A stretch of DNA of 64,000 nt from Saccharibacillus kuerlensis DSM 22868 (GCF_000378145.1 NZ_KB899296.1:1-64000), one strand, 5' to 3'. Positions 19,740-29,589 are shown, counted from the first letter of the stretch. The notes: a model not told the origin generated them from the letters alone. Made by a program: numbers and translations.

Positions 19740-19860
19740 CATAGCGAATGAACCTATTGAATGAACGTATTGAACGAAGAACGTATTGAACGAACATATC
19801 GAATAAACGCATTGAATGCACGCAATGAATGAATATACCGAATGAATGTATCGAGTGATC
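19740..19860 (+). repeat. Imperfect 12-13 bp repeats in purN-purH spacer
   Basis: Variants of attgaatgaacgt and attgaacgaacat recur about eight times between purN and the purH ribosome binding site. No gene is supported. Confidence 0.6.
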
Positions 19861-19895
19861 ATCCTATTCCACCATTCTAAGGAGGACTTTTCATC

Positions 19896-21443
19896 GTGAG
19901 TATCAAAAGAGCGCTGGTCAGCGTATCGGACAAAACAGGCATCGTAGACTTCTGCCGTGAGCTATCACAGCTTGGTGTAGAGATTGTATCGACAGGCGGA
20001 ACGAAAAACCTGCTGGCGCAGGAAGGCGTACCGGTGATCGGGATCTCCGACGTTACAGGTTTCCCGGAAATTTTGGACGGACGTGTCAAAACGCTGCATC
20101 CCGCCGTACATAGCGGTCTGCTCGCCGTACGCGATAGCGAAGAGCATCAAAAGCAGATGGAAGAGCTGGGCCTCGGCTACATCGATCTAGTCGTCGTAAA
20201 CCTGTACCCGTTCCAGGAAACGATCGCCAAACCGGACGTAGCTTATGAAGATGCGATCGAAAACATTGATATCGGTGGTCCGACCATGCTGCGTTCCGCT
20301 GCGAAAAACCATGCGTTCGTGAGCGTAGTGGTCGACGCGGCGGATTACGGCAAAGTCATCGAGGAAGTTCGCGCAGACGGAGACACCACACTCGATACCC
20401 GTAAAAAGCTTGCAGCCAAAGTCTTCCGCCACACTGCATCTTACGACGCGCTGATCGCCGATTACCTGGCCAAGCAGACAGGCGACCCGCTGCCAGAGCG
20501 TTACACAGTCACTTACGAGAAAATTCAGGACCTCCGCTATGGAGAAAATCCGCATCAGAGCGCTGCTTTTTACCGTGCGCCGCTGGCGCCGAACGGTACA
20601 CTGACGACTGCGGAACAGCTGCACGGCAAAGAGCTGTCCTATAACAATATCAACGATGCCAACGCGGCACTGCAGATCGTCAAGGAATTCGAAGAGCCGG
20701 CTGTTGTAGCGGTCAAGCATATGAATCCTTGCGGCGTAGGCGTAGGCGCAGCAATCGCGGAAGCTTACAACAAAGCCTATAACGCTGATCCGGTGTCCAT
20801 CTTTGGCGGTATTGTTGCGGCGAACCGTACGATTGACGCTGAGACGGCACAGCCGCTGAGCGAGATCTTCCTGGAAATCGTGCTGGCTCCGGACTTTACG
20901 CCGGAAGCGCTCGAGATTCTGACGAAGAAAAAGAATATCCGCCTGCTCAAAATGGGCGAGCTGACTTCGTCGAAAGATCGTTCGTCCGTCCATGTCGTGA
21001 CGTCGATTGAAGGCGGCATGGTCGTACAGGACAGCGACGTTCATTCTCTTGGCGAAAGCGACCTGAAAGTCGTAACCAAGCGTCAGCCGACGGAAGACGA
21101 AATGAAGCAGCTGCTGTTCGGATGGAAAGTTGTGAAGCATGTGAAGTCGAACGCGATCGTATTGGCGGCGGACAACATGACGGTAGGCGTTGGCGCGGGC
21201 CAGATGAACCGGGTTGGTTCGGCCAAAATTGCGATCGAGCAGGCCGGCGACAAAGCGAAAGGCTCTATCCTCGCATCCGATGCGTTCTTCCCGATGGGAG
21301 ACACGGTTGAGCTGGCGGCAAGCCACGGCATTACGGCGATCATCCAACCGGGCGGCTCGATCAAGGACGAAGAGTCGATCAAAGCGGCCGACGAAGCGGG
21401 TATCGCGATGATCTTCACCGGCGTGCGCCACTTTAAGCACTAA
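19896..21443 (+). CDS. purH: Bifunctional AICAR transformylase / IMP cyclohydrolase
   Basis: A 515-residue enzyme for the last two steps to IMP. The N-terminal cyclohydrolase (MGS-like) domain opens [21 protein letters not shown] and has STGGTKNLL and [14 protein letters not shown]. The C-terminal transformylase domain has the Lys-His pair in [22 protein letters not shown] and a terminal [19 protein letters not shown] at 19896 follows TAAGGAGG. Length is standard. A 362-bp spacer separates it from purD. Confidence 0.98.
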   Translation: MSIKRALVSVSDKTGIVDFCRELSQLGVEIVSTGGTKNLLAQEGVPVIGISDVTGFPEILDGRVKTLHPAVHSGLLAVRDSEEHQKQMEELGLGYIDLVVVNLYPFQETIAKPDVAYEDAIENIDIGGPTMLRSAAKNHAFVSVVVDAADYGKVIEEVRADGDTTLDTRKKLAAKVFRHTASYDALIADYLAKQTGDPLPERYTVTYEKIQDLRYGENPHQSAAFYRAPLAPNGTLTTAEQLHGKELSYNNINDANAALQIVKEFEEPAVVAVKHMNPCGVGVGAAIAEAYNKAYNADPVSIFGGIVAANRTIDAETAQPLSEIFLEIVLAPDFTPEALEILTKKKNIRLLKMGELTSSKDRSSVHVVTSIEGGMVVQDSDVHSLGESDLKVVTKRQPTEDEMKQLLFGWKVVKHVKSNAIVLAADNMTVGVGAGQMNRVGSAKIAIEQAGDKAKGSILASDAFFPMGDTVELAASHGITAIIQPGGSIKDEESIKAADEAGIAMIFTGVRHFKH

Positions 21444-21649
21444 GAGTCCAACAGAGCGAGCACACGAGAAGCAAATGGGAACGCAAGAAGCAGGACAGAA
21501 CGAAGTGCAGGCTGAGTACGAAATCTTCATTTCTGTCATCGCTGGGTCTGTTTCTGGTTGGTCTGTTTCTAGTTGGTTTGCTTCTACTCGCTGGCCTGTT
21601 TCTAATAGAAAGAACTCGTCATGGGCAGGCAATAACAGCAATCGAATCG

Positions 21650-21723
21650 ACGCGCGGCGCGCCGGAGAAACGGATTCTGCGGATAGGCGGACCGTTCCCG
21701 GAGCGGCGCGCGTTTTCTTTTTC
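21650..21723 (+). terminator. Possible terminator or attenuator between purH and purD
   Basis: ACGCGC...GCGCCGG (21650-21664) faces CCGG..GCGGCGCGCGT (from about 21697), followed by TTTTCTTTTTC. The stem has internal mismatches. If active it would lower purD expression relative to purH. Confidence 0.5.
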
Positions 21724-21805
21724 ATGTGAATCGATCGGTATTGGGGAAAGAGACATATCAGTGTTGGAAAAAGGAACACACAAGAGAGTGAAAGGGGCAG
21801 TTCTG

Positions 21806-23077
21806 ATGGATATTCTGGTTGTGGGAGGCGGCGGCCGCGAGCATGCAATCTGCCAATCGCTGTCGCAGTCGCAGCGAGCCGGGAAAATTTACTGTGCGCC
21901 GGGCAATGCGGGCATCGCAAATGTAGCGGAGTGCGTGGATATCGGCGTATTCGACTTTGATGCGCTGACCGCGTTTGCGCTGGAGAAAGGGGTCGGCCTA
22001 GCCGTAATCGGCCCGGATGACCCATTGGCCGGAGGCATCGTGGATGCGTTCGAAGCAAAAGGCATTCCGGTTTTTGGCCCGCGCAAAAATGCGGCAGAGA
22101 TTGAAGGCAGCAAAGCCTTTATGAAAGATCTGCTCAAAAAGTATGACATCCCGACAGCCGCCTACGAGACGTTCGACGACTACGAAACGGCGCTGGCTTA
22201 CCTGCGGACACAGGGAGCGCCGATTGTGGTCAAGACCGATGGACTGGCCGCAGGCAAAGGCGTAACGGTCGCCCAGACGCTCGAAGAAGCGGAAAAGGCA
22301 CTGCACGACGCCATGATCGGCGGTACGTTCGGTACGGCAGGGAGCACAGTCGTGATCGAAGAGTTCATGATGGGACAGGAGATGTCGATTCTGGCATTCG
22401 TGGACGGCGAGACGGTACGTGCAATGCCTGCGGCACAGGATCATAAGCCAGTCTACGACGGCGACAGAGGACCAAACACCGGCGGCATGGGCACGTATTC
22501 GCCGCTGCCGCATATCGATCCCGCGATTATCGAGCGTGCAGTTGAGGAGATCGTTAAGCCGACGGCGCGCGCGATGGTCAGCGAGGGCCGGCCGTTTACA
22601 GGCGTTCTGTTCGCCGGTCTGATGATCGAAGACGACGGCACGCCGCGCACGGTCGAGTTCAACGCACGCTTCGGCGATCCGGAGACGCAGGTCGTACTGC
22701 CGCGTCTGAAGAGCGATCTGCTGGAGATCTTCCTCGCCGCTGTGAACGGCACGCTGGCAGATGTGGAAATTGAATGGAGTGACGAGGCGGCTGTCTGCGT
22801 TGTACTCGCTTCCGAAGGATACCCGGCTTCGTATCCGAAAGGCCGGGTCATTACCGGCATCGCGGAAGCCGAAGAAGGCGGCGGTCTGGTGTTCCATGCG
22901 GGAACAGCACGTAATGACGCCGGCGAGCTGGTGACGGCAGGAGGCCGTGTACTCGGCGTTGTCGGACGCGGTACCGGCATTGCCGAAGCTCGAGATGCCG
23001 CCTATGCGGCGGCAGAACTCATTGCGTTCGAAGGCGCGCATATGCGCAGCGATATTGCGGCGAAGGCGTTGACTTAG
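21806..23077 (+). CDS. purD: Glycinamide ribonucleotide synthetase
   Basis: A 423-residue ATP-grasp ligase joining phosphoribosylamine and glycine. It opens MDILVVGGGGREHAICQSL (glycine-rich N-terminal domain), has PIVVKTDGLAAGKGV as the ATP-grasp motif and RFGDPETQVVLPRL as the family signature. The ATG at 21806 follows AAAGGGG at 21791 and is the family start, although the frame is open further upstream. It is the last gene of the operon; a spacer with repeats follows. Confidence 0.97.
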   Translation: MDILVVGGGGREHAICQSLSQSQRAGKIYCAPGNAGIANVAECVDIGVFDFDALTAFALEKGVGLAVIGPDDPLAGGIVDAFEAKGIPVFGPRKNAAEIEGSKAFMKDLLKKYDIPTAAYETFDDYETALAYLRTQGAPIVVKTDGLAAGKGVTVAQTLEEAEKALHDAMIGGTFGTAGSTVVIEEFMMGQEMSILAFVDGETVRAMPAAQDHKPVYDGDRGPNTGGMGTYSPLPHIDPAIIERAVEEIVKPTARAMVSEGRPFTGVLFAGLMIEDDGTPRTVEFNARFGDPETQVVLPRLKSDLLEIFLAAVNGTLADVEIEWSDEAAVCVVLASEGYPASYPKGRVITGIAEAEEGGGLVFHAGTARNDAGELVTAGGRVLGVVGRGTGIAEARDAAYAAAELIAFEGAHMRSDIAAKALT

Positions 23078-23271
23078 CGCGGATAATATAATGTAGCGCG
23101 GGTGGGGCATGACGTAACGCAGATGGCATTGAGGCCGCGCAGGTAGGCAGATACAGCGTTGATAAAGCTCGGAATGTGACTTAGTTGGCGCAGCACTTTG
23201 CAAGTCGGCATCGCCACCTGCTGCCGCTCTACTCTCTAGCGCTGACAGTATCAACAATATCGATGATAGTG

Positions 23272-23352
23272 ACAGCACTAACAGCACTAACAGCACTAAC
23301 AGCACTAACAGCACTAACAGCACTAACAGCACTAACAGCACCGACAGCTCTA
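23272..23352 (+). repeat. 9-bp tandem array (acagcacta), 7 perfect plus 2 degenerate copies
   Basis: It lies after purD and its last degenerate copy merges with the left end of element C. It mirrors element B, where the array touches the right end. Confidence 0.95.
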
Positions 23353-23535
23353 ACGAACCTCAGTCACTCTATTTAGCTGATTTAGTCGATTTTCTTGCTC
23401 TAACGAATCATGAGAACGTTATTTGATGATTCCGTGCGATTTTAGAGAAGAAATCTAAGAATAGCGTTGTGGTGATTCGTTAGATTTTCAAAACAGACAA
23501 AATGAACTGATTAGCGTGATAAGGATTCGTTAGAA
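23348..23535. repeat. 188-bp four-module inverted element C (type II)
   Basis: Modules sharing CTAACGAATC-N6-AACGTTATTT lie at 23348-23374 (plus, weakest), 23398-23425 (plus), 23460-23484 (minus) and 23511-23535 (minus); offsets are 0, 50, 112 and 163. The second and third modules agree at about 21 of 26 positions when paired. Confidence 0.8.
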
Positions 23536-23660
23536 TGTTCGGGACAGGCAGCGAGCGTACAGTTGAGGCGGATCTGTACGGTTTATAAGAATACACGTAC
23601 ACGGTGCTTTTGGCTTGATTCGGGTTTAAACAGTCTTTTATAGGCTATGGATTGCATATA

Positions 23661-23700
23661 ACAGCGAAGCCCGGACCGATAAAGGTCCGGGCTTCGCTGT
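23661..23700. terminator. 17-bp perfect hairpin, likely bidirectional terminator
   Basis: ACAGCGAAGCCCGGACC (23661-23677) pairs perfectly with 23684-23700 around a 6-nt loop. Neither side has a strong T run. It lies between the end of the pur operon and the convergent AraC-type gene. Confidence 0.65.
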
Positions 23701-23923
23701 AACTCGGCGGCATAATGTCGATTCTTGGCTGATGCTTGCACAGCCTACGGCTGACGCTTCAGAACCAACGTTTTACGCAGTTGGTTCATGCGAGACAGCA
23801 TGCCGTGGCCCTGAATGTTACACAGCTTGCTCTTGCATAAGAGCATCTCACAGCTTTCATGTCACACAGCTTGCTCTTGTGCCTGAGTAGGCAGCTGCTC
23901 GCTGCTGGACTCACTACTGTCTT

Positions 23924-24823
23924 TTATTCCGCTTTCTTCTCTATCGGAACGTACAGATCCATCTGCAAATCCCTATCTCCGCTGCTGCGTTCGTCATACA
24001 GCTCGAAGTCCACGCCGCCTGTGGAATAGGCGTAGCCCGAACTCGGGAACCACTCATTATAGACGTAAGTGGTCATACCTTGGATTGCGCTGCTGAAAGC
24101 CCCCTCCGCTCGGTCGGCTTTGGGCGAGGTAAATACGGCGTAGGTCGAAGCTGGAATAATCGCTTGGTGTACGCCTTCAGGAACGTTATCAAAGGTTTCG
24201 ACTTCGAAGCCGATCACGTACAGGAAATGATCAGGCTTATCAGGAAGCATAATGCAGGCGCCGTACTCTGCGTTGTGGAGGGGTTTGACCTGCTCATACA
24301 GCTTCCGTCCCCACTGCTCTTCGATGTAACGGTTCCAGAAAGCGGGGATTTCCGTGAAATTTTCGCCATGCATTCGGGTTTCCAGGGCATAGCCTACCAG
24401 CTTGAATTCGGGTCTGATTACAATCGTCGGTCTCATCATCATTCCTCCGGTCATGTTATAGTTGGAGAGCTTTGCAAGGTCCACCCGCTCGGGAACACGG
24501 CCGGTGGCATGGATGCGATACTGCTCGGGAGTCAGCCCGTATGTTTTTCGAAAAGCCTTGGTAAAGCCCGCATGCGTTTCAAAACCATAATCGAGGGCAA
24601 TATCCAACAGGGTGCGGCCGCTGGTCAGATCCGCTGCCGCGTAGGCAAGTCGGCGCCGGCGAATGTAGTCCATAACGGGCAGCCCAGTTCGAGACTGGAA
24701 TACTTTGTAGAAGTGATACAGCGAAAAACCGGCCAGCGCAGCCAGTTCCTCGGCCGTCAACGGCTCTTTGAGATGATCCTCGATATGGTCCAGCGTGCGC
24801 TGGATGCAGGTCGTATAGTCCAT
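23924..24823 (-). CDS. AraC family regulator with GyrI-like effector domain
   Basis: The 299-residue protein has an N-terminal AraC-type double helix-turn-helix (about residues 1-105; IEDHLKEPLTAEELAALAGFSLYHFYKVF, then ALDYGFETHAGFTKAFRKTYGLTPEQYR). A GyrI-like/SOUL effector-binding domain follows (about 130-299; PEFKLVGYALETRM ... YDERSSGDRDLQMDLYVPIE). This combination is typical of Rob/SoxS-like multidrug-sensing regulators in Firmicutes. The ATG at 24823 is preceded by GGGAGGGA 7 bp away; a longer frame upstream lacks a site. It is divergent from ilvA. The target is unknown. Confidence 0.9.
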   Translation of the reverse strand: MDYTTCIQRTLDHIEDHLKEPLTAEELAALAGFSLYHFYKVFQSRTGLPVMDYIRRRRLAYAAADLTSGRTLLDIALDYGFETHAGFTKAFRKTYGLTPEQYRIHATGRVPERVDLAKLSNYNMTGGMMMRPTIVIRPEFKLVGYALETRMHGENFTEIPAFWNRYIEEQWGRKLYEQVKPLHNAEYGACIMLPDKPDHFLYVIGFEVETFDNVPEGVHQAIIPASTYAVFTSPKADRAEGAFSSAIQGMTTYVYNEWFPSSGYAYSTGGVDFELYDERSSGDRDLQMDLYVPIEKKAE

Positions 24824-25129
24824 GTTTTGTTCCCTCCCGATCGGTGATTTCATCTTAACAGAACGAAAAAGCGAACGCTTGTCCGTTTTTGCGGTTTTCG
24901 ATAGATCTTGGGACACTCCAATAGAGACTGAGATCATCGCTTGCCGGACACATGAACGCAGATGGATTTGGTGCCCTGCATCGATAGGTGAACGTTGGAG
25001 AACCGGCAGTGGGAGGACGCTTCTTTTCGGCGCAATGCTTGAATTTTATCCGAAATCGCGTTACCTTTAAGTTTAATTCAAATATAGCCGTTATATAGAT
25101 AAGACGAAATCAGGAGCGAGGAGAACGAC
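24824..25129. other. Divergent spacer between AraC gene and ilvA
   Basis: A small palindrome AAGCGAACGCTT (24869-24880) sits about 45 bp before the regulator start and could be an operator. No T-box (AGGGTGGnACCGCG) was found before ilvA. Weak promoter-like hexamers (TTGAAT at 25039, TATATA at 25092) are not properly spaced. Confidence 0.4.
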
Positions 25130-26419
25130 ATGAAAACCGAACCTACTGCACAAGTGGACGATATGAATAACAGCGGTATTGTAACAATGGAAGACATCGT
25201 ACGGGCTCATCACCGGCTGCGCGAAGCGATTGTGCGTACGCCGCTGCATCGTGATGCGACTCTATCGGCCAAATATGATTGTGATGTGTATCTGAAGCGC
25301 GAAGATCAACAAGTAGTCCGCTCGTTCAAGATTCGCGGCTCTTATAACAAGATTCGCAGTCTTAGCGCAGAGCAGTGCGAACGCGGCATCGTCTGCGCCA
25401 GCGCAGGCAATCATGCTCAAGGCGTAGCTTTTTCCTGTCATGCGCTCGGCATTCACGGGAAAATCTATATGCCGAGTACGACACCGAACCAAAAAGTGAA
25501 GATGGTGCGCAAATTCGGCGGTCAGAGTGTTGAAGTCATTTTGATTGGTGATACCTTCGACGATGCCTACGAAGAAGCAATGAAAGTGTGCACGGAGCAG
25601 GGACTGACATTTATTCATCCTTTTGACGATCCGATGATTATTGCGGGTAACGGCACCGTCGGCATGGAGATCATGGAAAGCCTGGAACAGCCGGCCGATT
25701 ATGTATTTGTGACAATTGGCGGAGGGGGCCTGGCGGCCGGAGTGGCCCAGTATATCAAAACGATGAGTCCGTCCACACGTCTGATCGGAGTCGAACCTCT
25801 TGGCGCCGCTTCGATGAGCGAGGCGATGGCGCGCGGCGGCGTGGTGACGCTTGATACAATCGATAAATTTGTAGATGGCGCAGCCGTGAAGAGAGTCGGG
25901 CAGCAGACCTATGAGATTTGCAAAAAGATGCTCGACGAAGTGGTCAAAGTGCCGGAAGGCAAAGTCTGCACAACGATTCTTGATCTGTACAACGAAAATG
26001 CGATCGTGGCCGAACCGGCCGGAGCGATTTCGGTCGCTTCGCTTGATCTGTACCGCGATGAGATTAAAGGCAAAACGGTCGTCTGCATCATCAGCGGCGG
26101 CAACAACGATATCGACCGAATGCAGGAGATCAAGGAACGCTCGCTTATTTTCGAAGGGCTGAAGCATTACTTCCTGATCAACTTCCCGCAGAGAGCAGGA
26201 GCACTGCGCGAATTTCTGGAGAAAACGCTCGGTCCCGACGACGATATCGCGCGTTTCGAATATACGAAGAAGAGCGATAAAGAGAACGGTCCGGCATTGG
26301 TCGGAATCGAACTCACAGCGAGGGAAGATTACGAGCCGCTGATCGCCCGCATGGACGCGCACGGCATTAACTATACCGAGCTGAACCGTGATCCGAGTCT
26401 GTTTAGTTTGTTGATCTAA
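25130..26419 (+). CDS. ilvA: Threonine dehydratase, biosynthetic
   Basis: A 429-residue PLP enzyme converting threonine to 2-oxobutanoate and ammonia, the entry to isoleucine. Lys67 in SFKIRGSYNK binds PLP; SAGNHAQGVA and TIGGGGLAAG are cofactor-binding loops, and IISGGNNDIDRM closes the catalytic domain. One C-terminal ACT-like domain follows (about 335-425, HYFLINFPQRAGALREFL), as in the short Bacillus type. It may therefore be regulated by isoleucine, as in the family. The ribosome binding site is AGGAGCGAGGAG. It stands alone, ended by a strong hairpin shared with the convergent mscS gene. Confidence 0.95.
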   Translation: MKTEPTAQVDDMNNSGIVTMEDIVRAHHRLREAIVRTPLHRDATLSAKYDCDVYLKREDQQVVRSFKIRGSYNKIRSLSAEQCERGIVCASAGNHAQGVAFSCHALGIHGKIYMPSTTPNQKVKMVRKFGGQSVEVILIGDTFDDAYEEAMKVCTEQGLTFIHPFDDPMIIAGNGTVGMEIMESLEQPADYVFVTIGGGGLAAGVAQYIKTMSPSTRLIGVEPLGAASMSEAMARGGVVTLDTIDKFVDGAAVKRVGQQTYEICKKMLDEVVKVPEGKVCTTILDLYNENAIVAEPAGAISVASLDLYRDEIKGKTVVCIISGGNNDIDRMQEIKERSLIFEGLKHYFLINFPQRAGALREFLEKTLGPDDDIARFEYTKKSDKENGPALVGIELTAREDYEPLIARMDAHGINYTELNRDPSLFSLLI

Positions 26420-26442
26420 AAAAGAGAGTAGAAATAAAAAGC

Positions 26443-26490
26443 AAAAAGGCATGCGCAGCGGAGTAAACTCCGAGACGCATGCCTTTTTTT
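26443..26490. terminator. Bidirectional terminator between ilvA and mscS-type gene
   Basis: AAAAAGGCATGCG (26443-26455) and CGCATGCCTTTTTTT (26476-26490) enclose an inner CGGAG/CTCCG stem. T tracts stand on both strands. Confidence 0.93.
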
Positions 26491-26512
26491 GAAATCGACC
26501 GCAGTGAGCGGA

Positions 26513-27721
26513 TCAATCTCTCTGTTTGTACAAGTTGACGGAAGGAGTGGGTGGGGCGGCCGGTTCCGCTGGATTGATGCCGCGGGGCTTGGATAGGTTT
26601 GTTTTGTCCGCCTGGGATTCCGGTTGGAGAGAACCATCGAAGAACGACGCTTGGCCGTCCTCGCTGCTAACTCTAATACGTCTTGCCGGGAAGGCCAGTG
26701 CGATTTCCTCGTCTTTGAGAACCTGCAGAATCATCAGATTGACTTCCTGCAGAGTGACCAGATATTCTCCCCATACGGTCGTTCGGGCGAAACAGTTGAA
26801 CAGGATGCCGAGCGAGTCTTTCGAGAATGAATTGAACTTGACCTGCACCGTATCTTCTTCGACTCCTTCGTTATTTTCGACTTCCTGCTGCATCCGCTTG
26901 ATCGCTCGGCGCAGTCTTACGGGATCGGCGTCGGAAGCGACAGCGAGTGTGAAATTGATTCGGCGATGTCCCATTTGGCTCCAGTTGGTGATCGATTGAT
27001 CGGCAATTTTGGAGTTTGGAATAATGACCAGAGAATCGTCAAATGTCCGGATTTTTGTGCTTCGGAATGTGATGTCTTCGACTATGCCTTGTGTTTCCGG
27101 TGACTGAATCCAATCGCCGCGTACGAAAGGCTTCTCCAAAATCAGCACAACTCCGCCGAAAATGTTGCTCAATGTATTTTGCGCCGCCAAGGCGACAGCG
27201 AGACTGCCGAGGCCCATACCGGCGACGATCCCGTTAACATTGAATCCCCATTCCGACAGAAGAGCGGCAGCAGCAAAAAGTACGACTACAATGCGAAGCA
27301 AGCGTGACAGAAATGGAATCAGCATGCTGGTGCTGTCCTGCCCGAAATGTTTGCCCACACGTGCGAGCAGGAACGAGGAGGAAGCTGTTAGATTGTATAA
27401 AGCCCAGCCTACCAGGATAATGGCAAAGCTCCGCAGAAACGGAAGTGTCCAATGGTGATTGGTCCAGGTGTCGCCGACAAAATAACGAATTGCAATATAA
27501 GCTCCCAAGAGTACAAACAATAAGCGCAGCGGTTTGTTAAACGCTTCAAGCGTAGTGACGATTCCGTTGAAATTGTTGAATCTGCGAAGAAGATAAGCAT
27601 ACAGATAGCGGATAAACAACCTGCGGAAGATCAGAAAAAGCAGAAAAATTCCCAGAGAAATCAGGGCGTCGATCCATCGGAATTGTTGAAACCATAACGT
27701 CAAGCTGTTGATCATCGGCAT
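26513..27721 (-). CDS. MscS family mechanosensitive channel
   Basis: A 402-residue membrane protein with four or five hydrophobic helices in the first 185 residues. The pore helix TM3 carries GLGSLAVALAAQNTLSNIFGG, the Gly/Ala-rich signature of MscS. A beta domain follows (VLILEKPFVRGDWIQ ... VEDITFRSTKIRTFDDSLVIIPNS) and then a soluble alpha/beta vestibule domain. Channels of this type open on membrane tension and release solutes on osmotic downshock. The C-terminal 50 residues are polar and Pro-rich. GGAGG lies 7 bp before the ATG. Confidence 0.95.
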   Translation of the reverse strand: MPMINSLTLWFQQFRWIDALISLGIFLLFLIFRRLFIRYLYAYLLRRFNNFNGIVTTLEAFNKPLRLLFVLLGAYIAIRYFVGDTWTNHHWTLPFLRSFAIILVGWALYNLTASSSFLLARVGKHFGQDSTSMLIPFLSRLLRIVVVLFAAAALLSEWGFNVNGIVAGMGLGSLAVALAAQNTLSNIFGGVVLILEKPFVRGDWIQSPETQGIVEDITFRSTKIRTFDDSLVIIPNSKIADQSITNWSQMGHRRINFTLAVASDADPVRLRRAIKRMQQEVENNEGVEEDTVQVKFNSFSKDSLGILFNCFARTTVWGEYLVTLQEVNLMILQVLKDEEIALAFPARRIRVSSEDGQASFFDGSLQPESQADKTNLSKPRGINPAEPAAPPTPSVNLYKQRD

Positions 27722-27980
27722 TCGTTATCCTCCAGTGCATGTTGTAGGAAAGCTGTCAGAAAATAAAACTCTACTTCTTACATACCCGAAGCGGCTCTTT
27801 CGAAAAACGGAGGAGTTCGGTGAGGCTTCATGAAGGAAACAGGAAGGGGAGGAGAAGAAGAAAGAAAAGAAGGAGAAAAGAAGGAGGTACAGCAGTTAGT
27901 TATCGGAGCAGAGGCAGGATTCGAGATAAAGGCAAGGTTCGGAAAAGAAGCAGGATTTCGAAGATCAGATATAGAAGACC

Positions 27981-28040
27981 GTATCAACAAAGGTCTCAAC
28001 AAAGGTCTCAACAAAGGTCTCAACAAAGGTCTCAACAAAG
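27981..28040 (+). repeat. 12-bp tandem array (gtctcaacaaag), 5 copies
   Basis: Four perfect copies and one degenerate copy lie just upstream of the S66 peptidase gene. They are in frame with it (Asn-Lys-Gly-Leu), but the ribosome binding site lies after the array, so translation is not expected. Confidence 0.92.
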
Positions 28041-28078
28041 GATTCTTCAAGCCCCAATTTTCGAAAGGAGCGCTGTTC

Positions 28079-29119
28079 ATGATTCGTTATCCACTGCTGC
28101 AGGAAGGTACGACGATCGGCGTTACGGCTCCTTCCTCCGGACTGGAGCCTGAGCTGCACGAACTGCTTAAGCAGGCAATCCGCCGAATGGAAGAGGAAGG
28201 CTTTGAAGTGTCCTGCGGTGATACCGTCTGGATGCAGCACAAAGCCAAGTCTGCGCCCGCCGACCATCGTGCCGAGGAGCTGAACCGTATGCTGCAGGAT
28301 GACCATATCGGAATGATTCTGCCGCCCTGGGGCGGCGAACTGTTGATCGAAGTGCTGGAACATATCGATTACGGCGGGATCGGCGAAAAATGGATACTCG
28401 GTTACTCAGATATTAGCCTGCTGCTGCTGGCTGTTACCCTGAAGACCGGATTGGCAACAGCTCACGGCACTAATCTGGTCGATCTGCGAAGCGGCACAAT
28501 CGATGAAACGACTGTCAAATGGCGTGATGCTCTAACGACGCCGGCCGGTGGGGTAGTAGAGCAGTACTCATCCGTACGTTATCAGACGCGGTGGAAGCAT
28601 GAGTTGGAGGAGGATCAGCAGGCTGAGTTGGACAATAGAGTGTTTAACCTGACAGAACCGACCGTCTGGAAAAGTGTCTCGGGTAACGATGTCGGGCTTA
28701 AAGGTAGGCTGCTCGGCGGCTGTATTGATGTCATTCGGCATCTGATCGGCACGCCGTACGGCGATGTGCAGAGGTTTCGGAAAACTCATATACCGGATGA
28801 GCCAGTGCTGTGGTTTCTTGAAAACTGCGAACTGAATGCGGCAGACCTGCGTCGTTCGCTTGTACAGATGAAGCTGGCCGGCTGGTTTGAAAACTGTTCG
28901 GGTCTCCTATTCGGCCGGAGTGCCGCAAATACAGCCGTTAGCGGATATACGGCTGAGGACGTGTATCGGGATATAGCCGGAGAGCTTAGGGTGCCAGTGT
29001 TGTACGATATCGACTGCGGCCATATGCCGCCCCAGCTGACGCTCATTAACGGAGCGCTGGCGCAGGTGGAGTTTTCCGCGGAAAAAGGAAAAGCTGTGGT
29101 AAGGCAGCAGCTTGTATAA
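28079..29119 (+). CDS. LD-carboxypeptidase-like peptidase S66
   Basis: A 346-residue serine peptidase of the LdcA/MccF family. It has the nucleophile elbow GYSDIS (Ser110), the Glu region FLENCELNAADLRRSLVQM and the His in IDCGHMPPQLTLING, giving the Ser-Glu-His triad. The opening PLLQEGTTIGVTAPSSG is typical. Members cleave L,D bonds in muropeptides or hydrolyse microcin C-type compounds; which applies cannot be told. The ATG at 28079 follows AAAGGAG by 8 bp; the open frame upstream is a low-complexity repeat and is excluded. Confidence 0.9.
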   Translation: MIRYPLLQEGTTIGVTAPSSGLEPELHELLKQAIRRMEEEGFEVSCGDTVWMQHKAKSAPADHRAEELNRMLQDDHIGMILPPWGGELLIEVLEHIDYGGIGEKWILGYSDISLLLLAVTLKTGLATAHGTNLVDLRSGTIDETTVKWRDALTTPAGGVVEQYSSVRYQTRWKHELEEDQQAELDNRVFNLTEPTVWKSVSGNDVGLKGRLLGGCIDVIRHLIGTPYGDVQRFRKTHIPDEPVLWFLENCELNAADLRRSLVQMKLAGWFENCSGLLFGRSAANTAVSGYTAEDVYRDIAGELRVPVLYDIDCGHMPPQLTLINGALAQVEFSAEKGKAVVRQQLV

Positions 29120-29176
29120 ATTTAAGGAAATAGATCTGTGTATCGGAGAAAAGATGAGGCGATAAGCCTGCACGTC

Positions 29177-29206
29177 AAACCCAAACCCAAACCCAAACCC
29201 AAACCC
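29177..29206 (+). repeat. Hexamer array (aaaccc), 5 copies
   Basis: Five perfect aaaccc units lie just after the S66 peptidase gene. A 9-bp hairpin (AAAGGCCGA/TCGGTCTTT, about 29211-29241) follows and may end that transcript, but it has only a short T run. Confidence 0.9.
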
Positions 29207-29278
29207 AACTAAAGGCCGACGGCTCTGATCGATCGGTCTTTTCGAACTGTTCAAAAACTCGATTTGCTTTAAGGAGTA

Positions 29279-29466
29279 CAAAATAGATGCTAGAATGCAA
29301 CTAAATAACGACTTTAGCCATGGTTTTTTGAAATAAGTGCTGAGATACATCTATTTATATAAAAAAACAAGATGCAGAAGCAAAAAGGGTTATTTAGTTG
29401 TATAGGCGCACCTATTTCGTAAAAGACGGAAAAAAAGACTAAAATAATTGTACAGACGCACTTATT
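29279..29466. repeat. 188-bp four-module inverted element E (type III)
   Basis: Modules sharing GTTGTA-N5-GCACCTATTT lie at 29279-29304 (minus), 29330-29354 (minus), 29394-29419 (plus) and 29444-29466 (plus); offsets are 0, 51, 115 and 165. The sequence is AT-rich and differs from types I and II, but the architecture and total length are the same. It lies between two convergent genes. Confidence 0.75.
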
Positions 29467-29555
29467 AATACATATTTATTGATTTGATCGCTGCTTATAA
29501 CCTAGGCAATACCTGTATGGAGGACTTGTATTTCTGCCATCAAAAAGATGCTCAA

Positions 29556-29589
29556 CAAAAAGCCCAGCCGATATCATCGGCTGGGCTTT
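29556..29589 (-). terminator. Terminator of ugp operon
   Basis: AAAGCCCAGCCGAT (29559-29572) pairs perfectly with ATCGGCTGGGCTTT (29576-29589) around a 3-nt loop. On the minus strand a run of five T follows. Confidence 0.92.

Noticed and set aside
21578-21805. Upstream extension of purD
   Set aside because: AAAGGGG before 21806 and the canonical MDILVVGGGGREHA start make the extension unnecessary.
25030-25129. T-box or leader attenuator before ilvA
   Set aside because: No AGGGTGGnACCGCG core, no leader peptide and no terminator hairpin between the regulator and ilvA.
27830-28078. In-frame upstream extension of the S66 peptidase with NKGL repeats
   Set aside because: AAAGGAG lies directly before the ATG at 28079 and the family starts there; the extension is low-complexity spacer.
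29177-29206. Telomere-like (CCCAAA) repeat suggesting a linear replicon end
   Set aside because: Only five copies in a normal gene context between conserved chromosomal genes; other spacers have unrelated arrays.
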